NCBI RefSeq assembly: GCF_023614235.1
Contig: NZ_CP094264.1
Coordinates: 5,084,001-5,148,000, forward strand
Direction of reading: 5' to 3'
Origin: Streptomyces sp. MRC013
GTDB lineage: Bacteria > Actinomycetota > Actinomycetes > Streptomycetales > Streptomycetaceae
Length of the DNA stretch: 64,000 nucleotides
The notes beneath the pieces are model-generated. The model had not been told where the DNA came from. It worked only from the letters and a program-made list of their open reading frames with translations, and did not search any database. Positions 47,801 to 56,725 of the stretch are shown here, piece by piece (the stretch's first letter is position 1; each line of letters begins with the position of its first letter). The position numbers and the translations under genes were made by a program.

Positions 47801-48985
47801 TTGAACGGTTCCAGGCGGAGACCGGTATCCGCCGTGGCGGAGGGCGCCACGCTTCTCGGCGTGACGACCGCCTCCGCGACGGCGTTCGCCGCGCAGGCCG
47901 CCCCCTCGCCGAAGCCGGCCGCGCCGGCCCCGCAGGCCACGGCCCCGGCCGCCGCCGTCCCGTCCGCGCCCGTCGAGAAGGTCATCGTGACCTACGGGGC
48001 GCGCACCGCGGAGGCCACCTCCAGCACCGCCGCCAAGGGCGACACGGCCGAGAAGGCCGCCCAGGCCGGTGAGGCCCTCTCCTGCGAGCGCCGCCTCGCC
48101 GGCGGTCCCGCGCTCGTCGACCTCGGCGCGGCGACCACCGAGCAGGACGTCGCGAAGGTCATGGCCGCCTTCCGCGCCGACCCGGCCGTCGCCTCCGTCG
48201 AGGCCGACGTCCGCGCCTACCCGATGGCCGTGGCCCCCGACGACACGGACTACGCCGAGCAGTGGGACCCCTTCGAACCCACCGGCGGCGTGAACGTGCC
48301 CGGCGCCTGGGACAGGGCCACCGGCAGCGGCGTCACCGTCGCGGTCGTCGACACCGGTTACGCGGCCCGCACGGACCTCGCCGCCAACACCGTCGCCGGC
48401 TACGACTTCATCTCCAGCTCCACCGACGCCCGCGACGGCGGCGGCCGCGACGGCAACCCCAAGGACGAGGGCGACTGGAACGCCACCGGCGGCGAGTGCG
48501 GCGCCGGCTCCCGGGCGAGCGACTCCTCCTGGCACGGCACCCGCGTCGCCGGCGCCATCGGCGCCGTGACCCACAACGCCAAGGGCGCCGCCGGCATCGC
48601 CGACGCGGCCAAGACGGTCGACGCCGTCCTCGGCGACGCCGCCTTCACCGACTCCGCGGACGTGACGATCGTGGACAACGCCACCGCCACCGCCACCTCC
48701 CCCGTCGCCGTCACCGGTGTCACCGGCGACGCCCCGGCCACCCTCAAGGCGAACGTCGACATCAAGCACACCTGGCGCGGTGACCTGGTCATCGACCTGG
48801 TGGCCCCGGACGGCACCGCCCACCGGCCGAAGAACTCCGACAGCGGCGACTCGGCGGACAACGTCCTCGCCACCTCCACCGCCAACGCCTCCTCCGAGGT
48901 CGCCAACGGCACCTGGAAGCTCCAGGTCCGCGACATCGCCTCAGGTGACACCGGCTACACCAACTCCTGGGGCCTCACCTTCTGA
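47801..48985 (+). CDS. Secreted S8 subtilase with the catalytic-serine segment deleted
   Basis: A 394-residue protein translated from a TTG at 47801 (AAGGGG six bases upstream). In order: signal peptide ending about residue 33, an I9-type propeptide (VEKVIVTYGARTAEAT...AVASVEADVRAYP), the start of a subtilisin domain with the catalytic aspartate in VAVVDTGY and histidine in SWHGTRVAGAIGAV, then an abrupt join at GIADAAK to a C-terminal P-proprotein domain (FTDSADVTIVDNATAT...IKHTWRGDLVIDLVAPDG). The stretch that should hold the oxyanion asparagine and the GTS-x-A serine, well over 100 residues, is absent without loss of frame. It cannot be an active protease. Confidence 0.8.
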   Translation: MNGSRRRPVSAVAEGATLLGVTTASATAFAAQAAPSPKPAAPAPQATAPAAAVPSAPVEKVIVTYGARTAEATSSTAAKGDTAEKAAQAGEALSCERRLAGGPALVDLGAATTEQDVAKVMAAFRADPAVASVEADVRAYPMAVAPDDTDYAEQWDPFEPTGGVNVPGAWDRATGSGVTVAVVDTGYAARTDLAANTVAGYDFISSSTDARDGGGRDGNPKDEGDWNATGGECGAGSRASDSSWHGTRVAGAIGAVTHNAKGAAGIADAAKTVDAVLGDAAFTDSADVTIVDNATATATSPVAVTGVTGDAPATLKANVDIKHTWRGDLVIDLVAPDGTAHRPKNSDSGDSADNVLATSTANASSEVANGTWKLQVRDIASGDTGYTNSWGLTF

Positions 48986-49022
48986 GAACCCGACAGGGGC
49001 AACATCACCGCAGGTCAGGGAC

Positions 49023-49049
49023 GCGCATCCGGTATTTCTCCGGAGGCGC
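49023..49049 (+). terminator. Terminator-like hairpin after the subtilase
   Basis: GCGC..CCGG (49023-49032) pairs with CCGG..GCGC (49040-49049), with a two-base internal mismatch and a TATTTCT loop. Confidence 0.45.
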
Positions 49050-49191
49050 GCCCCGCCGCGCGGCCCACGTGCCCCGTCCACATGCCGGACAGGAGGCCTG
49101 GACTCCCAGGCCCGGGTTCGTATCCTCACAGGGCGCGGGCACAGAGCCCGCCGCGTGGGGGCCGGACCCGCGCGCCGGAGGGTGGTGGCAC

Positions 49192-52074
49192 ATGAGGACG
49201 ACGCCCTACCCCTCCGCGCCGCGAGTCGGCCGGGCCCGTCTCATCGACCGTCTCGACCAGACGCTCCACACCCGCGGCCGCGCCGTACTCACCGGGCCCG
49301 CCGGCATCGGCAAGACCGAGGTCGCCCGGGCCGCCGCCGCCGAGGCCGCCGCCCGCGGGGAGACGGTCCTGTGGCTCGCCCCGCAGCCCGCCGACCGCGA
49401 CACGCCCGGGGCCGCCGCGGCCGCCCTCGTCGCCTCCGTACCGCCGTCCGTCCTCGGCGGACTGCCCGGTCCGCAGCGCGCCGCCGTCGCCGTCCTGTGC
49501 CGCGAGGCCGCCGCGCCCGAATCCGGCCGGGACCCCATCGCGCTGCGCCTCGGCCTCGCCCGGATACTGCGCACCCTCGCCGGGAAGGGCCCCGTCCTCC
49601 TCGTCGTCGACGACACCCGCCACGTCGACCCCGACAGCGCGGACCTGCTCCGCTTCGCCCTCCAACTCGCCCCGCCCGGGCTGCGCGTCCTCGCCGTCGA
49701 GACACCCGCCGCGTACGGCCCCGAGGCCTCGCACGGGGTGACCGGCGCCGGCTCGGGGAAGGAGCCGCACACCGCCGCGCCCGGCGCCGCCGGCCCGGAG
49801 GGGGAAGCCGGCGCGCCCGCCGTGCTCTGGGTGCCCTCCGAGGCCGACGTGCTGCTCGTCCCGCCGCTCCAGGCCGACGAGATCGCCGAACTCCTCGTCC
49901 ACCACCGGCTCGCCTCCCGCATGGCCGGTCGCATCCACCAGGTGAGCGGCGGCAACCCCCGCCTCGCCCTGGCCGTCGGCCGCACCCTGGCCGACGCCCG
50001 CACGCCCGTGCACCACGCCGAGGCGCTGCCCCTGTCCGGCCGCGCCCGCGACCTCGCCCGACAGATGCTCGCCCCCGCGCCGCCGCCCGTGCGCGCCGCG
50101 CTCCTGCTCGCCGCGCTCGCCCTGCGCCCCACGACCGCCCTCGTCCGCCGGGCGGGCCGGCCCACCGCCGAGGCCGAACTCGTCGCGGCCGAGCGGGCCG
50201 GACTCGTCTCGCTCACCGGGGACGGCGCCGTCGCCTTCACCGCCGGGCTGCTCCCCACGACCCTCGTCCACGACACCTGCTGGACCGAGCGGAGCGAGGC
50301 GCACACCGCGCTCGCCCGCGTCGTCGACGACCCCGTCGAGGCCGTACGGCACCGCGCGCTCGCCACCGACGTCCCCGACGAGCGCCTCGCCGCCGAGGTG
50401 GCGGCCGCCGCGGAGACCGCACGCCGCCGGGGCGACAACGCCCTCGCCGCCGAACTCGCCCTGCTCGCCGCCGAGTCGACCCCCGTCCACCTCGGCCGCC
50501 GCCGCATCGCCCGGCTCGTCGCCGCCGCCGGGGAGGCCGCCCGCGCCGCCCGCGCCGACCTCGCCCTGCGCGCCGCCGCCGACCTCCTCGCCCGCGACGC
50601 CGGCCCCGAGGACCGGGTACGGGCCCGACTCGCCGTCATCGACACCGCGGGCCAGGGCCTCACCGACCTCGACGAGCTGTACGTCCACGCCATGGAGGAC
50701 TCCGAGGGCTCACCGGCGCTGCGGGCCGCCGTCCAGCTGCGCCTCGCCGTCAAGCACGTCCTCGCCGACGCCGACCTGGTCCGCTCGCGCGCCGCCGCGG
50801 TCGAGTCCGCCGCCCTCGCCGCCTCGGTCGGCGACCGCCACACCGCCGCGCAGGCGCTCACCCAGCAAGCCCGCGTGGACCGCGCCCTCGGCTCGCCCGA
50901 CGCGGAGGGGACCCTCGCCGAGGCCCGCGCCCTGGAGAGGGCCGACCGGCCGCTCGGCGTCCGCAACGCCGCCCAGATCCTGACGATCCGCCACGCCCTC
51001 TTCGACGACCGGCTCACCGAGGCCCGCGACGGGATCAACGCGCTGCTTCCGCTGGTCGAGCGCCGCGGCTCCGTCGAGGACGCCATCGAACTGCTCCACA
51101 CCCTCGCCGCCGTCGAGGCCCGCCTCGGCCAGTGCGCCGCCGCCCTCCAGCACGCCCACCGCTCCCTCACCCTCACCCTGGAGGCCGGCCTGTCGCCCGG
51201 CCCGGCCTGGTACACGCTCGCCCTCGCCGAGACGGCGGGCGGTTCCTTCGCCCGCGCCATGAGCTACGCCCGGCGCAGCGCCCAGGCGTCGGAGGAGGAG
51301 GGCGACCACGTCTTCCTCTCCCGCGCGCTGTACGTCCTCGGCAAGGTCCAGCTCGTCACCGGGGACGTGGCCGCCGCGCTGGACACGCTGCGCCGGGTGC
51401 AGGAGGGCGAGCGCGCCCTGCGGACCGTCGACCCGTCGGTGCTGCGCTGGCACGAGGAACTCGCCGAGGCCCTCCTCGCCCACGACGCGCGGGAGGAGGC
51501 CGAGGGCCTGCTCGCCGAGGTGTCCCCGGTCGCCGAACGCCTCGGCCGTACGACGGTGCTGCTCGGCTGCGCCCGGGCCCGGGCGCAGTGCCTGGCGGCG
51601 GCCGGCAGGCCGGAGGAGGCGGCCGCACTGCTGGCGGAGACCGCCGAGCGGTTCGCCGAGCACGGCCTCGTACTGGAGCAGGGACGGTGCCTGATCGCCC
51701 TGGCGCGGGTGGAGCGGCGACGGCGCAGGCGCTCCGCGGCCCAGCAGGCGCTGAACGGGGCGGTCGCCGTCTTCGAGCGGGCCGGGGCGGCGCCGTGGCT
51801 GGAGCTGGTGGCCGAGGGCACCTCCCGCGCCGAGACGGCCCCGGCGGGGGCGGGCGCGCTGTCGCGGCTCACCGAGGCGGAGGTGCGCCTCGCGCGGATG
51901 GTGGGGCAGGGGGCGAGCAACCAGGAGGCGGCGGCCCGGCTCTACCTGAGCGTCAAGACCGTCGAGGCGCGGTTGACGCGCATCTACCAGAAGCTCGACG
52001 TGCGGTCCCGCGCCCAGCTGGCCACGGTCATCAACGCGGGGCCGGCGGGCCCGTCCGGCGCCGGGTGCGAGTAG
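49192..52074 (+). CDS. Large ATP-binding LuxR (LAL-type) regulator
   Basis: A 960-residue regulator of the MalT/LAL type. An N-terminal AAA-like ATPase has Walker A GPAGIGKT (residues 35-42) and a Walker B-like VLLVVDDTRH; the centre is a long alpha-helical, TPR-like region; the C-terminus is a LuxR helix-turn-helix (LTEAEVRLARMVGQGASNQEA, VKTVEARLTRIYQKL). GGAGGG precedes the ATG. Family members are ATP-dependent activators of secondary metabolism or sugar pathways. No adjacent target is evident. Confidence 0.87.
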   Translation: MRTTPYPSAPRVGRARLIDRLDQTLHTRGRAVLTGPAGIGKTEVARAAAAEAAARGETVLWLAPQPADRDTPGAAAAALVASVPPSVLGGLPGPQRAAVAVLCREAAAPESGRDPIALRLGLARILRTLAGKGPVLLVVDDTRHVDPDSADLLRFALQLAPPGLRVLAVETPAAYGPEASHGVTGAGSGKEPHTAAPGAAGPEGEAGAPAVLWVPSEADVLLVPPLQADEIAELLVHHRLASRMAGRIHQVSGGNPRLALAVGRTLADARTPVHHAEALPLSGRARDLARQMLAPAPPPVRAALLLAALALRPTTALVRRAGRPTAEAELVAAERAGLVSLTGDGAVAFTAGLLPTTLVHDTCWTERSEAHTALARVVDDPVEAVRHRALATDVPDERLAAEVAAAAETARRRGDNALAAELALLAAESTPVHLGRRRIARLVAAAGEAARAARADLALRAAADLLARDAGPEDRVRARLAVIDTAGQGLTDLDELYVHAMEDSEGSPALRAAVQLRLAVKHVLADADLVRSRAAAVESAALAASVGDRHTAAQALTQQARVDRALGSPDAEGTLAEARALERADRPLGVRNAAQILTIRHALFDDRLTEARDGINALLPLVERRGSVEDAIELLHTLAAVEARLGQCAAALQHAHRSLTLTLEAGLSPGPAWYTLALAETAGGSFARAMSYARRSAQASEEEGDHVFLSRALYVLGKVQLVTGDVAAALDTLRRVQEGERALRTVDPSVLRWHEELAEALLAHDAREEAEGLLAEVSPVAERLGRTTVLLGCARARAQCLAAAGRPEEAAALLAETAERFAEHGLVLEQGRCLIALARVERRRRRRSAAQQALNGAVAVFERAGAAPWLELVAEGTSRAETAPAGAGALSRLTEAEVRLARMVGQGASNQEAAARLYLSVKTVEARLTRIYQKLDVRSRAQLATVINAGPAGPSGAGCE

Positions 52075-52664
52075 GCGCGGCACGGAAAGCGCCGCTGGGA
52101 CCGGTCCCGTCCGGGTAGCACACCGCTCCGGGCGCCGCCGGGGTCTGTGGAAAGACCGCCGGACGGGCGCCGCCGGCTGCGGTCCGGGCGTGCCGGTGGG
52201 GTCCCCGGCCGGTGAGCAGGCTGGACCACCGCCGGGCCCTGTGTCCCGAGCACGAGTACGGCGATGTCACCCCGGAGGAGTGGGTGGAGTCCGAGGGGCA
52301 CTTCGGCGAACGCGAGGTCGGACACGGCGACTGCACTCGTCCCCACGGATCACCCCGTCAGCGTGAACCCGCCTGCGTACGGCGCCCGATGCCGCAGGTC
52401 GACCCGAAGACGCTGCCGGGGCTCGCGGAGATCGGGAGGAACCCGGTCCTCCGGCGCAGGCGAGCCGAGGAGGAGCAGCGGCTCGGCGGGATCGAGGGCG
52501 CCGGCCCGACCCCGACCTCCGTCCGCACCGAGCAGGCCGGTGCGGCCCGCCTCACGCGCCGGTCCCCCGTCGCCCTCGGCATCCCGGCCGTCCCCCCGAG
52601 CGGATGACGTTTGGGGGCGGACGCTGGCGGTGACGCTCCCGGGAAACGGGGACCGCGGCGTTGA
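52075..52664. other. Gap with one doubtful open frame
   Basis: The plus-strand frame 52212-52607 (131 codons, starting MSRLDHRRALCPEHEYGDVTPEE) has no recognised domain; its first 40 codons are more protein-like than the rest, which is arginine/proline-rich. It may be a decayed gene. Nothing else is seen apart from the AT-richer 52600-52670 ahead of the next gene. Confidence 0.35.
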
Positions 52665-54311
52665 ATGAGGGGCATGCTCTTCGACTTCACACACGACCAC
52701 GACGGTGAACGGCTCAGCGGTGTGTACGGCGGTGACCCTTCCAAGGCCACCGCCGTGGTGCTGCACGGCACGGGCACCGGCAGCATGGAGCGACTACTCC
52801 CGCTGGTGCGGGAGTTCGCGGCCCGGGGCTGTCGCGGGATCGCCTTCGACTTCACCGGGCACGGCGAAAGCACCGGAAAGCTCGGCGGGTTAAGCCTGCG
52901 ACGACGGTTCGAGCAGGCTGTCGCAGTGATCGACGCGTATGCGGGAGGGGACGGGCCGCTGGTCCTGGTGGGGTTCAGCATGAGCGGCCAGACGGTGGCC
53001 GATCTCGTCCGGCACTACGGGGACCGGGTGGCCGCACTGGGGATGTGCGCGCCCGCCGTGTACGCCGCCGAGGCGTGGGACGTGCCCTTCGGGGACGGGA
53101 ACGGCCGGTTCGGCGGGATCGCCCGGCGGCCGGACAGCCGGCGGGAAGCGCCCGCGCTTGAGGTGTTGCGGGCGTACGAAGGCCGGGCGGTGCTCGCCGT
53201 TCCGGGCACGGACACGGTGATCCCGGCCGCGGTGACCGAGTCCGTACAGGACGCGCTGGCAGCGCGCGCCCAGTACACGCGGTTCGACCTTCCGGACGCG
53301 CGGCACCAGCTGGGAATGTGGTTCCGCGACAACAGCGACGACCGACGGGAATTCGTCGAGACGGTGCTGACCGGCCTGGACGACCGCGGCTGGTCGGCCA
53401 CGCGCGCGTGGGTGGCCGAGCAGCTCGGCCGCGGCCGCACGGTCGCCGACTCGCACCTGCTGTCCGGCGGCTGGAGCTCCCAGATGCGCCGACTCACGCT
53501 CGACGACGGCACGGCCGTGGTGCAACGCACCTTCGTGAAACCGTTCTTCCGCCGCCACGGACCCGGCCTGCTGGCCCGCGAGGCGTCCACCCTGGCGCTG
53601 TTCGCCGGGCAGGAGGGCATCCCGGCGCCCGATTTCATCGCCGTGGACGCCACGGCCGAACACTGCGACCACCCGACCCTGTTGATGTCCGCGCTGCCGG
53701 GCCGCGTCCGCGTCGACGAGGACGACCTCGACCGGCGTCTGGACCTGCTCGCGGCTCAGCTGGTCCGCATCCACGGCGTCGTACCGGCCGAACGACCGCG
53801 CACCTACCAGGCGTGGACGTCCCCGGGCCGCGTCCGCACCCCGGACGGCCCGCTGTGGGAGCGGGCCGTGGACGTGATCCGCCGCGACCCGCCACCGTAC
53901 GAAGGCTGCTTCCTCCACCGCGACTTCCACCCCGGGAACGTGCTCTTCACGGGAACCGGGCCCACGCTGCGGATCAGCGGTGTCGTGGACTGGGTCGAGA
54001 CCTCGTGGGGACCCGCCGACCTGGACGTGGCGCGCTGCTCGACCGCGCTCGCGCTGCTGCACGGGCCGGCGTACGGGCTGGGCTTCCGCGAGCGGTACGA
54101 GGCGCACGGCGGCCGCGACCTCGCCGACGGCCCCGACCACCTGTACTGGCGGCTGCTCGACGCCCTGCACCACTGCCCCGACGCGGCGAAGCTGGCCGGG
54201 CCGTGGCGTGACCTGGGGCGAGACGATCTGACATCCGCGGTGCTGGGAGAACGGCTGGAGGCGTACGTGGACGGACTGCTGCGACGATACGGCGGTGAAC
54301 GTTCCCGGTGA
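52665..54311 (+). CDS. Alpha/beta hydrolase fused to an APH-type phosphotransferase
   Basis: A 548-residue protein with two domains. Residues 1-235: alpha/beta hydrolase with VLHGTGTGSMERL (oxyanion loop), FDFTGHGES and the nucleophile elbow GFSMSG, ending with the histidine in DARHQLGMWF. Residues 250-548: aminoglycoside phosphotransferase/choline-kinase fold with the catalytic loop FLHRDFHPGNVLF and the metal aspartate in VVDWVE. The join is in one continuous frame. I know of no standard fusion of this order. The substrate of either half is unknown. ATG 52665 or 52674. Confidence 0.75.
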   Translation: MRGMLFDFTHDHDGERLSGVYGGDPSKATAVVLHGTGTGSMERLLPLVREFAARGCRGIAFDFTGHGESTGKLGGLSLRRRFEQAVAVIDAYAGGDGPLVLVGFSMSGQTVADLVRHYGDRVAALGMCAPAVYAAEAWDVPFGDGNGRFGGIARRPDSRREAPALEVLRAYEGRAVLAVPGTDTVIPAAVTESVQDALAARAQYTRFDLPDARHQLGMWFRDNSDDRREFVETVLTGLDDRGWSATRAWVAEQLGRGRTVADSHLLSGGWSSQMRRLTLDDGTAVVQRTFVKPFFRRHGPGLLAREASTLALFAGQEGIPAPDFIAVDATAEHCDHPTLLMSALPGRVRVDEDDLDRRLDLLAAQLVRIHGVVPAERPRTYQAWTSPGRVRTPDGPLWERAVDVIRRDPPPYEGCFLHRDFHPGNVLFTGTGPTLRISGVVDWVETSWGPADLDVARCSTALALLHGPAYGLGFRERYEAHGGRDLADGPDHLYWRLLDALHHCPDAAKLAGPWRDLGRDDLTSAVLGERLEAYVDGLLRRYGGERSR

Positions 54312-54389
54312 CGCCGGGCACTCCGCACGTGCGCCGCGAGGACGCGCCCTCGCTCGTGTCGCTGTCCGATCCCCAGCGGGGCCGGGTGG

Positions 54390-54745
54390 CCCCGGCGCGG
54401 GCGGTGGCCCGGTCGGGCGGGCGGGTGCCGGTCTCCTCCTTCAGGACCGCGAAGAAGGACTCGGCGGCGTGGCCGGAACACGCCCCTGTTCTGCCGCAGG
54501 CCCGACCTGGGCATTCCCCTCGTAGCTCTCCGGATGCGCACTCCGAGCCGCGGTCGCAGTGCGCGATGCGGCCGGACCGGAGCCGGCCGCCGCCGGCGCG
54601 TCGACGACCGGGCCCGCCCGGTGGCGGTCGGCCGTCGCGTGGCCGACGATCTCGCGGATGGACGGGTCCGGTCAGGTCACCGGGTGAGGCCGGCCCTCGT
54701 CGGTGGCGATGAACGTGACGCCGCCGACCGCGGCGCGTGGCGGCG
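54390..54745 (-). pseudogene. Degenerate IS3-family transposase fragment
   Basis: The minus strand encodes scattered blocks of an IS3 OrfB integrase in broken frames: VTFIATDEG (first strand), IREIVGHATADRHRAG, RIAHCDRGSECASGELRGEC (the D-x-G-S block) and GHAAESFFAVLKEE (containing the second-to-last catalytic glutamate). There is a stop after GRPHPVT and a frame change between the second and third blocks. Terminal inverted repeats and OrfA are not visible. A long-dead insertion. Confidence 0.75.
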
Positions 54746-54826
54746 GGCGGGTACGGCGCCGCCGCGCGGCGGGAGCGCCGCGCGGCGGGAGCGTGGTGTG
54801 CGTCGTGCGTGTGTGCGGGGTGGGGC

Positions 54827-55042
54827 TCAGTGCTGTGCGGTTCCGCCGGCCGCCTGGGGGGTGACGCCCTGCGCGGCCTCCCCGGTGACGCCGTCGACCA
54901 GTGTGGTGACGTCGTCCGCGCCGAGCAGGGTGCCGGCTTCGGGCAGGCCGTCGCCGACCACGGCGTGCGAGGACGGGGTGAGCAGGGACGTGATGACTCC
55001 GGCGGCGAGGGACGCCACGGCGAGCATGCTGCGCTTCTTCAT
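54827..55042 (-). CDS. Small secreted protein
   Basis: A 71-residue protein with a clear Sec signal (MKKRSMLAVASLAAGVITSL, cleavage expected after SSHA at residue 27) and a 44-residue mature part rich in Gly, Val and Thr (LLGADDVTTLVDGVTGEAAQGV). It resembles the short chaplin-independent secreted peptides of Streptomyces but no family is assigned. Located between the IS3 remnant and the DUF6777-like gene. Confidence 0.7.
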   Translation of the reverse strand: MKKRSMLAVASLAAGVITSLLTPSSHAVVGDGLPEAGTLLGADDVTTLVDGVTGEAAQGVTPQAAGGTAQH

Positions 55043-55411
55043 GCCCGGAACAACTGCCGAGGCGCTCCGCGGTCACGGTCCGGCCACGACGAATTCCCGC
55101 GCTTCCGGCGGGACGGCGTCCGGTCCGGTCCGCCGGGGGGCGGCGACGGGCCCCGTCCGCCGGGGCCGAGGGGCCGCGCGCCCGGTCTGAGGGCCCGGCG
55201 CGCACGGGTCCGGGGGACGGCCCGGACGGCCCGGACGGCGCGGGCGCCCGCCTCCGCGGCCGCCGCGCCTGCCGGGGAACGCGGAGCCCCCGGGCCGCCG
55301 GCCTCCGCGGCCGGCCCGGACGTGGGGCGGCCCGCCCGCCGGAGGACCCACGGGAGGCCGCCGGGCGGCAGGGGTGGCCCCCGCCCCGCCGGAGGGGGCG
55401 GGTGCCGGCTC
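55043..55411. other. Gene-free GC-rich gap
   Basis: No gene seen. Low-complexity G/C-rich sequence with short CCGG-type inverted repeats; probably the promoter of the small secreted protein and the 3' region of the next minus-strand gene. Confidence 0.5.
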
Positions 55412-56663
55412 TCAACGGGCGGGCCGGGGAGGCTTCGCGGCCCCCTGGCCCGCGACCGGCTCCGTACCGGGTCCCGCGGCCGGTCCGGTGCCGGATCCCG
55501 TGGCCGGACCCGTGTCGGAGCCCGTGGGCGAGCCGTTCGTCGGCGGCGTGCCCGAGGACGTCCCGCCGGGGCTGTATCCGGGGGTGGTCCCGCCGGAGGT
55601 GTCCCCCGGGGTCGTCCCGCCGTCCGTCGGACCGTCCGTGTACCGGTCCGTCGGGGTGCCGGCGGGCGTGTCGGTCGGGGTCCCCGTCGGCGTGGTGGGC
55701 GCGGGCGGCTCGGTGGTGGCCGGCGGCGTGGAACCCGTCGGGGTCGCCGAGGGGGGAGGGCCGTCCGGGGGCCGGGCGCTCGACGCGCTCACCGGTCCTC
55801 ACGTCGACGACGGTGAAGGTGGGCACGGGCGTCGGCGCGGGCACCACGACCGCGACCTCCTCCGCCCGGAACCCCGGCCAGGTCTGCCCCACCACCTTCT
55901 CCGGCCGCTCCGTCCGGGGGCGGTCCAGCGGGTTGCCGCAGGCGCAGCGCACCCGGGGCGTGCCGTACCCGTCGACGAGCACCGCCGTGCCGGTCTGGAG
56001 CACCGCCTGGTACGGCACCGCCTCGCCGTCCTCGTAGCCGTGGTTCGTCACCAGCGTGTCGAGGCGCAGCTGGACCGGCATCAGGCCGCGCAGGTACCCG
56101 GGCAGGTCCTTCGGAGACGTGTGCACCACCGAGGCGAACGCCTCCGCCTTGGCGCGGTCCGACTCCAGGTAGGCGATCTGCCTCTCGACGTCGCACACGG
56201 CGCGGTCGCCGCTGCCCCCGTACAGGTCGGGCGCCGACCCGGCGTACTTGTGGTGCTGCTGCGCGGGCAGCCGTTCCACGGTGCGGCCGCCCGGGGTGGC
56301 CGTGCTGGGCGTGAAACTGTTCGGGGGGCGGTACGAGACGCTCTCCGCCCGCACCGCCTCCGCCTCGCCGGGGCGCGACAGCACCACGGCGAGCGCCACC
56401 GCGGCCACGAGGAGGCCGACGAGGGAGGCGATCACCGGGACCGACCGCCACCAGGGGCGCCCGCCACCGCCGCCCGCGCGGTGCGAACCGCCGCCGCCCC
56501 CCGCCCCGCCGCCCCCGCCGCTCGGGGGCGGGGGCGGCGGGGCGGGGGGCGGTCCGACGGGTTCCGGCGCGGGGTGCGAGAGCGGGCCGGACGGGGGGCC
56601 CGCGGGGCGGCCGGACTCAGAGTCGGAAGTCACATTCGTACCTTTCTTCCGTTCCGTGCTCAT
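55412..56663 (-). pseudogene. DUF6777-like membrane-anchored protein, frameshifted
   Basis: A protein of about 416 residues when corrected. The N-terminus is a proline/glycine-rich cytoplasmic tail, followed by one membrane helix (VIASLVGLLVAAVALAVVL) and an extracytoplasmic domain with VSYRPPNSFTPSTATPGG and VRCACGNPL, features of DUF6777. A threonine/proline/glycine-rich tail (TPTGTPTDTPAGTPTDRYT) follows in another frame: the shift is at a G5 run, 55767-55771, where one base must be removed. Divergent from the streptophobe gene. Confidence 0.75.
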
Positions 56664-56725
56664 TGTGTGCCCCGCCCGGGTGTCGCTCGCAAGCCGGGAG
56701 CCCGGACCGCGCCTAGGGTGGCTCC

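Noticed and set aside
52212..52607. 131-codon plus-strand frame after the LAL regulator.
   Set aside because: Only the first 40 codons look protein-like, no family recognised; kept as a doubtful frame in the gap entry rather than called as a gene.
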